A stretch of DNA of 64,000 nt from assembly GCA_902497035.1 (NCBI GenBank), contig CABVDL010000002.1, positions 20,563 through 84,562 of the forward strand, read 5' to 3'. This document shows, in pieces, positions 50,684 to 60,425 of the stretch. This DNA comes from an uncultured Prevotella sp. Lineage in GTDB: Bacteria; Bacteroidota; Bacteroidia; Bacteroidales; Bacteroidaceae. Position numbers and translations under genes: made by a program. The notes under the pieces were generated by a model. That model worked only from the letters and a program-made list of their open reading frames with translations, was not told where the DNA came from and did not search any database. How positions within the stretch are numbered: the stretch's first letter is position 1; every line of letters begins with the position of its first letter.

Positions 50684-53600
50684 ATGAATTTCAACAAATT
50701 TTTAAAGTCCATCTTCGGTGACAAGTCGCGCCGTGATATGAAACTTATCCAGCCGCTTGTCGAGAAGGTCAAGGAGGCCTACCCTGAAATAGAGAAGTTA
50801 AGCAACGACGAGCTCCGCGCCAAGTCCAAGGAGATACAGAAGTATGTCCAGGATGCGGCCAAGCCCTATAAGGAAAAGATTGCCGAGCTTAAGGCCAAGA
50901 TAGAGGAGACGCCCATTGACGAGCGCGAGCCTATCTTTAACGAGATTGACAAGCAGGACAAGGAGATGCTCGACGCCCTGGAGAAGGCGCTCAACGATGT
51001 GATGCCTGTAGCTTTCAGCATTGTCAAGGATACCGCGCGTCGCTTTAAGGAGAACGAGGAGACCGTGGTCACCGCAACCGACTTCGACCGCGAGCTTGCC
51101 GCAAACCCCCAAAACGACTTCATCACCATCGACGGCGACAAAGCCATTTATCACAATGAGTGGACTGCCGGCGGCAACAAGATTAAATGGGACATGGTGC
51201 ATTACGATGTCCAGATTTTCGGCGGCATTGCCCTGCATCAGGGTAAGATTGCAGAGATGGCCACTGGTGAGGGTAAGACGCTTGTCGCCACGCTGCCGGT
51301 GTTCCTCAACGCATTGACGGGCAACGGCGTTCACATGGTGACCGTAAACGACTACCTGGCCAAGCGTGACTCCGAGTGGATGGGGCCGCTCTACGAGTTC
51401 CACGGACTGTCGGTGGACTGCATCGACAAGCACCAGCCCAACTCACCCGAACGGCGCAAGGCTTATCAGGCCGACATCACGTTTGGTACCAACAATGAGT
51501 TCGGCTTTGACTATCTGCGTGACAATATGGCTTTGTCGCCGGAGGACCTGGTGCAGCGCCGCCACAACTTTGCCATCGTCGATGAGGTTGACTCCGTGTT
51601 GATTGACGACGCGCGTACGCCGCTCATCATCTCCGGCCCTGTGCCAAAGGGCGAGAACCAGATGTATGAGGAGTACCAGCCCCTTGTGGAGCGTCTTTAC
51701 GATGTGCAGCGCAAGCAGGCTACCGAACTGCTTGCTGACGCACGTACTAAGATTGACGCCGGACGGAAAGAGACAGACAAGAACAAGTCGCAGCAGCTGC
51801 TTGACGAAGGATTCCTCAGCCTGTTCCGCTCGTATAAGGCATTGCCTAAGAACAAGGCCCTCATCAAGTATCTCTCTGAGGAGGGCATCAAGAGCGGACT
51901 TCAGCGTACCGAGGAAATTTACATGGAGAACAACAACCGCCGCATGCCGGAGGCTGTCGCACCCCTTTATTTCGTCGTTGACGAGAAGCTCAACTCTGCG
52001 GACCTCACCGACAAGGGCGTTGACTGGCTTGCCAACCAGGTGCATGACAAGGATCTTTTTGTCTTGCCCGACATTGCCTCGCAGCTCTCGGCCCTGGAGA
52101 ATGAGAAAGACCTCACCGATCAGGAACGCCTTGACAAGAAAGACGACCTGCTCAACCACTACGCTGTTCAGAGCGACCGTGTACACACCCTGCAGCAGTT
52201 GCTCAAGGCATACACCATGTTCAATAAGGATGACGAGTATGTGGTGATGGACGGCCAGGTGAAGATCGTCGACGAGCAGACGGGACGTATCATGGAGGGC
52301 CGCCGCTGGAGCGATGGTCTCCACCAGGCCATAGAGGCCAAGGAACACGTGAAGGTGGAGGCTGCCACGCAGACTTTCGCCACCATCACGCTGCAGAACT
52401 ACTTCCGCATGTACCACAAGCTTGCCGGAATGACCGGTACTGCATCCACTGAGGCTGGAGAGTTCTGGGACATCTATAAGTTGGATGTGGTTGAAATCCC
52501 GACCAACCGTCCCGTTATCCGCAAGGACCTCGACGACCGGGTTTATAAGACAGCCCGTGAAAAATATGCGGCAGTCATTGAGGAGGTGGAGGAGATGCGT
52601 GTCAGTGGCCGTCCCTGTCTTGTGGGTACCACGTCAGTGGAAATCAGTGAGCTGCTGTCGCGTATGCTTACCATGCGCAAGATACCTCACCATGTGCTGA
52701 ATGCCAAGCTCCACCAGAAAGAGGCCATGATTGTGGCTGAGGCCGGTAAAAGTACGCCGGGCCAGGTGTATATCGCCACCGACGGCCGCGCCTTTACTGA
52801 CCGTCCGTCGGCCGTACGTTATCAGGAGCGTCTCATAGCTGACGCTGATGCTGGCAAGAAAGGGTCCAACCCGGAGCTTGCCGGAAAGACGGCCGACACC
52901 CTGCTACACAACGAGGAGCGGCTGCTCGGCGCCGTAACCATTGCTACCAACATGGCCGGCCGTGGTACCGATATCAAGCTTACGCCCGAGGTGAAGGCCG
53001 CCGGAGGCCTGGCCATCATCGGAACGACGCGCCACGAGAGCCGCCGTGTAGACCGTCAGCTGCGTGGACGCGCCGGACGTCAGGGTGACCCGGGATCGTC
53101 GGTATTCTATGTCTCTCTCGAGGACGAACTGATGCGTAAGTTTGGGTCAGAGCGAATCGCAAAGGTCATGGACCGTCTCGGTTTTGAGGATGGCGAGCGC
53201 ATTGAGAGTCCGATGATCAGTCACAGCATTGAGCGCGCGCAGAAAAAGGTGGAGGAAAACAACTTCGGTATCCGTAAGAATCTGCTTGAATACGATGATG
53301 TGATGAACAAACAGCGCACCGTCATCTATGAGAAGCGACGTCACGCACTCATGGGCGAGCGCATCGGAATGGATATCTCCAACATCATCTGGGACCGCGT
53401 GGTCAACATCATAGAGAACAACGATTATGTCGGTGTCAAGGAGAACTTCCTTGAGATACTCTCCATGGAAGTGCCTTTCACCGAGGATGAGTTTGAGAAC
53501 AATGACCGTGGTGAGCTTGAGGAGCGTGCTTTCCAGAGTGCCATGGCTACATTCAAGCGCAAGACCGACCGAATTCAGAGCGATTCATACCCCGTCATCA

Positions 53601-54205
53601 AGGATGTCTATGAGAATCAGGGCAATATCTATCAGTTCATTCTCATTCCGATAACCGACGGCCGCCATACTGTACAGTTGCGCGTCAATCTGAAGGAGGC
53701 CTACGACACGCAGTCGGCAAATATTGTCAAGGAGTTTGAGAAGTTTGTCGTGCTTCATATCATTGATGATGACTGGAAGGAGAACCTCCGCCAGCTTGAC
53801 GAGCTTCGCCACAGTGTCCAGAACGCGTCGTATGAGCAGAAAGACCCGTTGCTTATCTTCAAGCTGGAGAGTGCCAAGCTCTGGGATACGATGATTAACG
53901 ACATGAACAACCGCATCGCAAGCTTCCTGATGCGCGGCCAGATTCCTGTGCTTCAGCAGCAGGGGCCGGTGCAGGAGGCGGCGCCCGTTGAGCATCAGCA
54001 GCGTTACCACGAGCAGAAAGCCAACTTTGACGAGGCTGAGGAAGCACAGCGCCGCGCAGCCTCTCAGGACACACGTGAGGGCGCGGGCGGGCAGATGCCG
54101 CGCCACCAGCCTATTATCAGAGAGAAGATGCCGCGCCCCAATGATCCCTGTCCCTGTGGCAGCGGCAAGAAATTCAAGAATTGCCACGGCCGCGGACTGA
54201 GATAA
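50684..54205 (+). CDS. secA: Protein translocase ATPase SecA
   Basis: A 1173-residue motor protein that drives preproteins through SecYEG. Walker A is MATGEGKT (G195-E-G-K198-T199), Walker [17 protein letters not shown], and the second nucleotide-binding fold contains [11 protein letters not shown] and [20 protein letters not shown]. The C-terminal zinc-binding SEC-C motif is [15 protein letters not shown]. At 1173 residues it exceeds the E. coli protein (901); extra length lies before Walker A (about 100 extra residues) and in the region 330-480, as in other Bacteroidetes. ATG at 50684 is used; a frame extension to 50633 is not needed. Confidence 0.97.
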   Translation: MNFNKFLKSIFGDKSRRDMKLIQPLVEKVKEAYPEIEKLSNDELRAKSKEIQKYVQDAAKPYKEKIAELKAKIEETPIDEREPIFNEIDKQDKEMLDALEKALNDVMPVAFSIVKDTARRFKENEETVVTATDFDRELAANPQNDFITIDGDKAIYHNEWTAGGNKIKWDMVHYDVQIFGGIALHQGKIAEMATGEGKTLVATLPVFLNALTGNGVHMVTVNDYLAKRDSEWMGPLYEFHGLSVDCIDKHQPNSPERRKAYQADITFGTNNEFGFDYLRDNMALSPEDLVQRRHNFAIVDEVDSVLIDDARTPLIISGPVPKGENQMYEEYQPLVERLYDVQRKQATELLADARTKIDAGRKETDKNKSQQLLDEGFLSLFRSYKALPKNKALIKYLSEEGIKSGLQRTEEIYMENNNRRMPEAVAPLYFVVDEKLNSADLTDKGVDWLANQVHDKDLFVLPDIASQLSALENEKDLTDQERLDKKDDLLNHYAVQSDRVHTLQQLLKAYTMFNKDDEYVVMDGQVKIVDEQTGRIMEGRRWSDGLHQAIEAKEHVKVEAATQTFATITLQNYFRMYHKLAGMTGTASTEAGEFWDIYKLDVVEIPTNRPVIRKDLDDRVYKTAREKYAAVIEEVEEMRVSGRPCLVGTTSVEISELLSRMLTMRKIPHHVLNAKLHQKEAMIVAEAGKSTPGQVYIATDGRAFTDRPSAVRYQERLIADADAGKKGSNPELAGKTADTLLHNEERLLGAVTIATNMAGRGTDIKLTPEVKAAGGLAIIGTTRHESRRVDRQLRGRAGRQGDPGSSVFYVSLEDELMRKFGSERIAKVMDRLGFEDGERIESPMISHSIERAQKKVEENNFGIRKNLLEYDDVMNKQRTVIYEKRRHALMGERIGMDISNIIWDRVVNIIENNDYVGVKENFLEILSMEVPFTEDEFENNDRGELEERAFQSAMATFKRKTDRIQSDSYPVIKDVYENQGNIYQFILIPITDGRHTVQLRVNLKEAYDTQSANIVKEFEKFVVLHIIDDDWKENLRQLDELRHSVQNASYEQKDPLLIFKLESAKLWDTMINDMNNRIASFLMRGQIPVLQQQGPVQEAAPVEHQQRYHEQKANFDEAEEAQRRAASQDTREGAGGQMPRHQPIIREKMPRPNDPCPCGSGKKFKNCHGRGLR

Positions 54206-54226
54206 CAGAGACTGGGCAATAAAGCG

Positions 54227-54268
54227 ACAAGCCCCGTCCTTTCCTGTGCTGGAGAGGACGGGGCTTGT
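54227..54268. terminator. Strong hairpin between convergent secA and yraN
   Basis: ACAAGCCCCGTCCT (54227-54240) and AGGACGGGGCTTGT (54255-54268) form a 14-base perfect stem with a 14-base loop. T-runs are weak, yet its place between two converging genes suggests termination on both strands. Confidence 0.75.
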
Positions 54269-54296
54269 GATATTCACCTCATCGTGTTTGTCAGTG

Positions 54297-54680
54297 CTAT
54301 ATCCGCAATGGGCTGAAGGCATCGACGATATGGTTCAGCTGTATGTTGCCGCTGTCTTTTGTGCCAATGACGGTGATGATGTCGAAGCGTATGCGTTCGG
54401 TGATGTGGAACAGCTTCACGTAGTGGTCAGCGGCACGTCCTATGTGATAGATTTTGTTTCGGTTGACGGCGGTCTCAGGCCTTACAATCTCCATGTGACT
54501 TCGAGTCTTGACTTCGACAAAGACGACCGTGGTCAGGTCACCGGTCTTGCAGATGATGTCGATGTCATTGAGACTGCGTCCGTAGCGCCAGTCACGGTTC
54601 AGAATGAGGTAGCCCTGCTTCTGAAGGTATTCAGCGGCATACTGCTCACCCCATTTGCCTAAATCGTTGTGCTCAGCCAT
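54297..54680 (-). CDS. yraN: YraN-family (UPF0102) nuclease-like protein
   Basis: A 127-residue small soluble protein with a PD-(D/E)XK endonuclease-like fold: LGKWGEQYAAEYLQKQGY, DWRYGRSLNDIDIIC with the Asp, and VVFVEVKTRSH with the E-x-K triad. The function of the UPF0102 family is not established, although a Holliday-junction-type nuclease has been suggested. The ATG at 54680 is preferred to a start at 54701 because MAEHNDLGKWGE begins the conserved part. It sits behind a terminator of the upstream operon. Confidence 0.9.
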   Translation of the reverse strand: MAEHNDLGKWGEQYAAEYLQKQGYLILNRDWRYGRSLNDIDIICKTGDLTTVVFVEVKTRSHMEIVRPETAVNRNKIYHIGRAADHYVKLFHITERIRFDIITVIGTKDSGNIQLNHIVDAFSPLRI

Positions 54681-54689
54681 AGCAATGAT

Positions 54690-54733
54690 TAAAAAAGTCA
54701 TCTCATTGAATCTCTTCGGATTATGAGATGACT
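54690..54733 (-). terminator. Intrinsic terminator of the minus-strand MFS gene
   Basis: On the minus strand AGTCATCTCAT and ATGAGATGACT form an 11-base perfect stem with a 16-base loop, then TTTTTT. It ends transcription of the upstream genes, so yraN probably has another promoter, which I do not see. Confidence 0.85.
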
Positions 54734-54790
54734 GTTGTCAGATGATGAATAATCTTGATATAAACCTATAGCGCCTAAATTCGGCACCTC

Positions 54791-56188
54791 TTATTTCTTG
54801 ATGTTGGCATCCTGAAGTCCATAGTGCTTCTTCTTGTCAACGGCGATAAGTATCAGCGAGATAATGACGGCTGCGACGCCGAAGCCACAGAATATGCTCA
54901 TGCTTGTAGTGTAAGACGGGTCAGCGCCGTTGACCTTACCGATGAACATAGGCACCAGGGCGAGGCCGATGTTCTGGATATAGAAGATGATGGCATAGGC
55001 CGACCCCAGCAGCTTCATCGGGATAATCTTAGGCACGCTGGGCCACATGGCTGAGGGAACCAGAGAGAATGCCACACCGAGCGTGATCATGATGATGACA
55101 GCAAACCAGCCATAGGGCAGAATGTGGATTGCGAAAATGAAGTGGACAGCCGCAAGCATGGCCGAGCCGATACACATCAGTGTGGCTCCTTTGCCAATGC
55201 GGTCGTAGAGAGAGCCGAAAAGCGGGGTGAGGAGAAGAGTGCCGAAAGGTATAAGGCTTGGGATGCTGCCCGCCATATCTTCAGGAACACCATAGTTGGC
55301 AATCATCAGTTTAGTGGCAAACTTCAAGAAAGGGAACACGCCGCTGTAGAACAGCAGGCAGAGGAGCGTAATGCACCAGAAGCCGGGATTGGAGAAAATG
55401 TACTTTAAGTCGTGGAAATGGAAGTCGTCGTCGGTCTCCTCGTCGAGGATTTCTTCTTCTTTCTTAGCTTCTTGTTGACCTTTGGCCGCCTCAACGCTCT
55501 TGTCGAGCTTCTTGTCCATAACCGTGTAAACGATGAATGAGAGGAAACCGATGACGAGCAGGACTAAACCAAGGAGCACCGGAGCGCCGACCTTTCCACC
55601 GAAGGCCTTGGCGAAAGGTAGCGAGCCCATCATTGCGGCGGCTGTGCCCAGACGGGCGAGAGCCACCTGAATGCCCATGGCAAGTGCCAGCTCATGCCCG
55701 GTGAACCACTTGGTGATGATTTTTGACACGGTGATGCCGCAAATCTCGCAGCCTACGCCAAAGATTGCGAAGCCCATTGATGCCACCGCGGCTGACATCG
55801 GCAATGAGAAATTGACGAAGTCGAGGGTGAAACGGTTTCCGCCAAAGTCGGCTGTGACACCGTAGAACTTGATGAAAACGCCGAGGACCATCAGTCCGCA
55901 GGCCATGATGCCGGTGAAGCGTATTCCCATCTTGTCGAGGATAATACCTCCAAAGAAGAGCATGAGCAGGAACACGTTGATGAGTCCGTAGCTGCCGGAG
56001 AAGAACCCGTAGTCGTCGGAAGTCCAACCCAAACCGCCTAAGGAGACGGGTTTGTCGAGCAATACCTCCAGCGGAGACATCACGTCAGTGATGAAGTAGC
56101 CTGTCATCATGGTGAAAGCCACGATAAATAGTGCTGTCCAACGGGCACCTTTCTTGTCGCTTAGTATGCGTTGAATTTTTTCAGTCAT
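54791..56188 (-). CDS. Major facilitator superfamily transporter
   Basis: A 465-residue inner-membrane transporter with twelve predicted TM helices (ALFIVAFTMMTGYFITDVMS; GLINVFLLMLFFGGIILDKM; and others). The MFS loop between helices 2 and 3 is ILDKMGIRFTG, and a charged central loop of about 30 residues contains QEAKKEEEILDEETDDDF. The subfamily and substrate are not recognisable; it is unlike the POT transporter at 26.3 kb. It is 56 bases downstream of the S9 peptidase gene. Confidence 0.87.
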   Translation of the reverse strand: MTEKIQRILSDKKGARWTALFIVAFTMMTGYFITDVMSPLEVLLDKPVSLGGLGWTSDDYGFFSGSYGLINVFLLMLFFGGIILDKMGIRFTGIMACGLMVLGVFIKFYGVTADFGGNRFTLDFVNFSLPMSAAVASMGFAIFGVGCEICGITVSKIITKWFTGHELALAMGIQVALARLGTAAAMMGSLPFAKAFGGKVGAPVLLGLVLLVIGFLSFIVYTVMDKKLDKSVEAAKGQQEAKKEEEILDEETDDDFHFHDLKYIFSNPGFWCITLLCLLFYSGVFPFLKFATKLMIANYGVPEDMAGSIPSLIPFGTLLLTPLFGSLYDRIGKGATLMCIGSAMLAAVHFIFAIHILPYGWFAVIIMITLGVAFSLVPSAMWPSVPKIIPMKLLGSAYAIIFYIQNIGLALVPMFIGKVNGADPSYTTSMSIFCGFGVAAVIISLILIAVDKKKHYGLQDANIKK

Positions 56189-56244
56189 ATTTTATTCTTT
56201 TCATTATTAATCCGACCGGTATGTTCCGGCCAGTCTTGTTCTGT

Positions 56245-58422
56245 TTATTTCAGCCAGCGGTCGAGCCAGTTGAAGAATGTGCGCTGCCACAGGATGCCGT
56301 TCTGAGGCTTCAGCACCCAGTGGTTCTCATCGGGGAAGATGAGCAGCTCCGCGGGGATGCCGCGCATGCGGGCGGCGTTGAAGGCTCCCATGCCCTGGTT
56401 GGCGTTGATGCGGTAGTCTTTCTCGCCGTGGATGCAGAGAATGGGGGTGTCCCATTTGTCGACGAAGCGGTGGGGGGAGTTCTCGTAGGTCTTTTTGGCG
56501 TTGGCCGTCAGGTCCTTGTTCCAGTAGGCGTCGTCGTATTCCCAGTTGGAGAACCAGGCCTCCTCTGTGTCGGTGTACATCGACTCAAGGTTGAAGGCGC
56601 CGTCGTGGGCGATGAAGCACTTGAAGCGGCCGCCGTGATGGCCGGCAAGATAATAGACCGAGAAGCCGCCGAATGAGGCGCCGACAGCGCCGAGGCGGTC
56701 TTTGTCGACGTAGGGCAGGTTGGCCGCGGCGTCGTCTATGGCCGACAGATAGTCGTCCATGCACTGTCCCGTCCAGTCGCCGGAAATCTCCTCGTTCCAT
56801 TCGGAGCCGAAGCCGGGGAGACCGCGGCGGTTAGGGGCCACGATGACATATCCGTGGGAGGCCATGATGGAGAAGTTCCAGCGGTAGCTCCAGAACTGCG
56901 AGACGGGGCTCTGCGGTCCGCCCTCACAATATAATAAGGTGGGATATTTCTTGCTGGCGTCGAAGTGGGGCGGCAGGATAATCCAGACCAGCTCCTTCTT
57001 TCCGTCAGTGGTCTTTACCCAGCGCAGCTGGATGGTGGGCTTGGCCAGGCGGCCGAGGATGTCCTTGTTGACGTCAGTAATCTGAACCATGCCGCTCTTA
57101 TCGGGACTGATGACATAGAGGTCGTCAGGATGGACCATAGAGTGGCGCGTCAGCAGGAGTGACCTGTTCTTCACGCCGCTGCCCAGCATCTGCAGCGAGC
57201 CGAAGTCGCCAAAGCCATAATCATCGCCTTTCCAAAGCTGCACGTTTCCTTTGAGATTGGTGGAATATAACTTTACCTGAGCCTCCCAGCATCCGATGAA
57301 GTAGAGCGTTTTGGAGTCATTGGCCCAGCAGAAGTCATCTACATTAGAGTCGAAGCTTTCGGTAACGTATGTTTCCTGACCCGTCTTTAGGTTTTTGACG
57401 CAAAGCCGGTTGCGGTCGCTCTCATAGCCGTCGCGAGCCATGCTCTGCCAGGCAATGTAGTTGCCGTCGGGTGAGAATTTAGGATTTTGGTCGTAGCCCA
57501 CGTGCATGTCGCCCGGCTGATGGTTCACAGCCTGGTTGCGCATTGACTTGGTTGCATCGATGGCTGGTTCCTTATATCCGTCCGGCTTGCAGAGGTTGCG
57601 TGTGGTCCCGGTGGCGATGTCGTAAAGATAGATGTCGGCGTCGGTTGAGATGGCGTATTGCACGCCCTCTTTCTTGCGGCAGGTGTAAGCAATCTTTCTG
57701 GAGTCGGGGCTCCACGCCAGCTGCTCGATGCCGCCAAAGGGGGCCATCGGGCATTCGTAGGGCTCGCCGTTGAGGATGTCGGTGCCGTCGTCAACCTTGT
57801 CGCCGCTCACATTGGCGACAAAGGGGTGGGCGATGGTCTCGACATAGTGGTCCCAGTGGCGGTAGTTCATGTCGGTGACGAGCCGGCCGGTGGCCAGCGG
57901 CAGGTCGTCGGGGTTCTTTTTTATGCTGCCGTGGTAGGGCAGGCTCTTGACGAGGATGACCCTGGTGCCGTCGGGCGAGAAGCGGAAGCCATCGATGTCG
58001 GTCTTTGAGTCGGTGAGCCTCACGCGCCCACTGCCGTCGGCGTTCATTGCCCACAGCTGGCCCTCGCGCAGAAAGGCAATCCGCTTGCCGCCGTCAATCC
58101 AGGCGGCGTCGCTCTCGCTGGCGTTGTCGGGTGTGAGGCACTGCGGGGCGGGGACGCTGCCTTTGCGCGCGGCGGCACTCTGGACGTAAAGCTTCGTTTG
58201 GCCCTTGTTGTCCTTGACGTAGTATTTGGTTATCTGATACACCACCTGCTTCCCGTCGGGAGAGGCAGCGGCGCCGCCCATTCGTCCCATGGCCCAGAGG
58301 TCCTCGGGCGTCATCAGGCCTGACGTAGAAGCGGCCGTGTGTTGCTTTGTCATCGTTTTAGCTTGTATCTGCGGCATGCCAAGAAGTGAGATGCCGAGCA
58401 ATAATGCGATAGCCTTGTTCAT
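56245..58422 (-). CDS. Exported S9-family prolyl oligopeptidase-type serine peptidase
   Basis: A 725-residue secreted peptidase. Signal peptide MNKAIALLLGISLLGMPQIQAK; a beta-propeller (about 35-440) with repeated LAWSPDSRKIAY and PKFSPDGNYIAW motifs; a C-terminal alpha/beta hydrolase with the catalytic triad S583 (GASFGGF), D669 (GEKDYRI) and H701 (DENHWVL). The propeller repeats and the WxNxEExSxxW-like start VNRRGLPGFGSEWNEEISGD favour the DPP/acylaminoacyl type (S9C) over S9A. It acts on peptides in the periplasm or surface. It is 24 bases downstream of yidC. Confidence 0.93.
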   Translation of the reverse strand: MNKAIALLLGISLLGMPQIQAKTMTKQHTAASTSGLMTPEDLWAMGRMGGAAASPDGKQVVYQITKYYVKDNKGQTKLYVQSAAARKGSVPAPQCLTPDNASESDAAWIDGGKRIAFLREGQLWAMNADGSGRVRLTDSKTDIDGFRFSPDGTRVILVKSLPYHGSIKKNPDDLPLATGRLVTDMNYRHWDHYVETIAHPFVANVSGDKVDDGTDILNGEPYECPMAPFGGIEQLAWSPDSRKIAYTCRKKEGVQYAISTDADIYLYDIATGTTRNLCKPDGYKEPAIDATKSMRNQAVNHQPGDMHVGYDQNPKFSPDGNYIAWQSMARDGYESDRNRLCVKNLKTGQETYVTESFDSNVDDFCWANDSKTLYFIGCWEAQVKLYSTNLKGNVQLWKGDDYGFGDFGSLQMLGSGVKNRSLLLTRHSMVHPDDLYVISPDKSGMVQITDVNKDILGRLAKPTIQLRWVKTTDGKKELVWIILPPHFDASKKYPTLLYCEGGPQSPVSQFWSYRWNFSIMASHGYVIVAPNRRGLPGFGSEWNEEISGDWTGQCMDDYLSAIDDAAANLPYVDKDRLGAVGASFGGFSVYYLAGHHGGRFKCFIAHDGAFNLESMYTDTEEAWFSNWEYDDAYWNKDLTANAKKTYENSPHRFVDKWDTPILCIHGEKDYRINANQGMGAFNAARMRGIPAELLIFPDENHWVLKPQNGILWQRTFFNWLDRWLK

Positions 58423-58446
58423 GCTGATATGATAGTGTGTGTTTGT

Positions 58447-60390
58447 CTATTTCTGCCGCCTGCGCTGTGCCTCCATCTGCTGCTGCTGCATCTGCTGCAG
58501 AGCCTGCATGCGAGCCGCCAGGCCGCTCATTTTCTTCGGATTGTCCTTGTTCTCCCTGTAGCGGGCCTCGAGGATGGCCAGCAGCTTCTCGTCGTTGGTG
58601 GTCTTTCTCAGCAGGAACATGATGGCTGCCGAGAAGAACAGCGAGATGAAATAGTAGAAGTTAAGGCCGGCTGAGTAGTCGTTGAACATGAAGAAGAACA
58701 TGAGCGGCATGAGGAACATCATCCACTGCATCATCTTCATCTGCTCGGCCTGCTGCCCCACCATCTGGTCTTTCTGCAGCTGCATCGTAAACCAGGAGTA
58801 GATTATCTGCGCGGCACAGAACAGGATGCAGGTCAATGAGAGGTGGTCGCCGATGAGCCAGAGGTTGGAGCTCCATTCGAAAATCGGGTCGTAGGTGCTG
58901 AGGTCGTTGATCCACAGGAAGCTCTCGCCGCGCAGCTGGATGGCGTTTGGCACAAAGTTGAACATGGCAATCCAGATAGGCATCTGTATGAGCATGGGCA
59001 GGCAGCCGCTCAGCGGCGAGACGCCGTACTTGCTGTACTCGGCCATCATGGCCTGCTGCTTCTGCATCTGGTCCTCCGGCTTGTTGTACTGCTTTGTGGC
59101 CTCGTCGAGTTTCGGCTTTAGCACACGCATCTTTGCCGAGCTCATGTAGCTCTTTTTCACCATGGGGTAGGTGATGAGCTTGAGCAGCAGCGTGATGAGG
59201 ATGAGCACCACGCCCATGTTGAAGCCCCAGTTGGTGAGCCATGTGAACACGGGCATCAGGAACCAGCGGTTGATCAGCCGGAACAGCGGCCAGCCAAGGT
59301 AGACGATGCGCTCCATGTCAAGCTCCTTGTTGAAGGTGCTCTGCTTCTCGATGTTCTTCAGCGTATAGAAGTCGTTGGGGCCGTAGTAGAACTCAAACTC
59401 TGAAGGCTTGGCGCCAGAGGGGTCGAAAGCAGTCTTCATGTTTGACGTGAAGTCCTTTAGATAGCGTACTTTCCGATTTTCCTGCGCTTTTTTGTCATAG
59501 ACAAGGCTCTGAAGGGCGGCGCCTTTGTCAAAGCCGTCCTTTGAGATAATGACCGACGAGAAGAACTGGTTCTTGTAGGCCACCCAGTCCATGGCCTCCT
59601 CGGTGGTCTGCTGCTTGTCTGACGCCTCGCTCAGATAGTCGGTGCCTCCGTTGGTGTTTTTCCAATCGAGGCGTGCATAGCGGTTCTCGAAGGTGAAGCC
59701 GCGCTCCTGCTCCTTCACCCGTTCGTGCCAGCTGACGTTGAGCCTGTTGGCGTTGGGGTCGAAGAGTCCGGCCATGCCGGTGGCGCGCAGGCTCATGTGG
59801 AGCATGTAGTCGCTGCCCAGCCTGTAGGTCAGCGTCAGCGTCTTTCCCGCTCCGGCCTCGGCGGTGAAGGTGACGGTGCTGTCGGTGACGGCAGATGGCG
59901 TGAAATACAGGTCGCCGGTATTGATGTTGGCCTCCTTGGCCATGAGCGTGTAGTCGAGGCTCTGGTCGCGGCCCTCGAACAGCGTGATGCCGTTCGGGTC
60001 GTCGCTTTTCCCGGTCTTGTCGCTGATGTCGTGTCCGATGAAGCGCCGTGAGCCTTTCTGGTTCTTGAGATAGGCCTTGGTGACAACGGCGCCCCTGGTG
60101 CTGAGGGTGAGCGCCACGCGCCGGTTCTGCAGTACGATATTCTGGGCTTTGCCCGTGAGTGCCTTGTGAAAGAGTGCGGTGGTGTCGGCGGCGATGCTTT
60201 TCTTAGCTTCTTCCCGGCGTCTGGCGTCTGCGGCCCTGGCGGCTTTCTCAGCCTTGGCCCTGGCGGCCTGTGCGATGGAGTCCTGTACGAGCGCGGCCCG
60301 CTGCTCTTCCTCTGAAGGCTGTGAGTACCAGCTGAATCCGATAAGGACTACGGCGATGAGGACGAAGCCGATAATTGAGTTTTTATCCAT
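58447..60390 (-). CDS. yidC: Membrane protein insertase YidC
   Basis: A 647-residue inner-membrane insertase for proteins with or without SecYEG. An N-terminal TM (MDKNSIIGFVLIAVVLIGFS) is followed by a coiled, Ala/Lys-rich linker, a large periplasmic beta-domain (about 80-340) and the conserved five-TM core (about 365-610; MAEYSKYGVSPLSGCLPMLI, PIWIAMFNFVPNA). The C-terminal tail is Gln/Arg-rich (MQALQQMQQQQMEAQRRRQK), possibly ribosome-binding. The frame extends 70 codons upstream into pyrG; the ATG at 60390 is the start that matches YidC. It is 35 bases downstream of pyrG. Confidence 0.96.
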   Translation of the reverse strand: MDKNSIIGFVLIAVVLIGFSWYSQPSEEEQRAALVQDSIAQAARAKAEKAARAADARRREEAKKSIAADTTALFHKALTGKAQNIVLQNRRVALTLSTRGAVVTKAYLKNQKGSRRFIGHDISDKTGKSDDPNGITLFEGRDQSLDYTLMAKEANINTGDLYFTPSAVTDSTVTFTAEAGAGKTLTLTYRLGSDYMLHMSLRATGMAGLFDPNANRLNVSWHERVKEQERGFTFENRYARLDWKNTNGGTDYLSEASDKQQTTEEAMDWVAYKNQFFSSVIISKDGFDKGAALQSLVYDKKAQENRKVRYLKDFTSNMKTAFDPSGAKPSEFEFYYGPNDFYTLKNIEKQSTFNKELDMERIVYLGWPLFRLINRWFLMPVFTWLTNWGFNMGVVLILITLLLKLITYPMVKKSYMSSAKMRVLKPKLDEATKQYNKPEDQMQKQQAMMAEYSKYGVSPLSGCLPMLIQMPIWIAMFNFVPNAIQLRGESFLWINDLSTYDPIFEWSSNLWLIGDHLSLTCILFCAAQIIYSWFTMQLQKDQMVGQQAEQMKMMQWMMFLMPLMFFFMFNDYSAGLNFYYFISLFFSAAIMFLLRKTTNDEKLLAILEARYRENKDNPKKMSGLAARMQALQQMQQQQMEAQRRRQK

Positions 60391-60425
60391 TATTTGTTGT
60401 TGTCTGTCTTGTGACTGTATTGCGG

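Noticed and set aside
51443..52417. 324-codon minus-strand frame opposite secA
   Set aside because: SecA is complete on the plus strand; no supporting start region or similarity for the antisense frame.
56189..56244. Terminator between the S9 peptidase and MFS genes
   Set aside because: GCCGG/CCGGT pairing is only five bases with a mismatch and no T-run, so read-through into the MFS gene is more likely.
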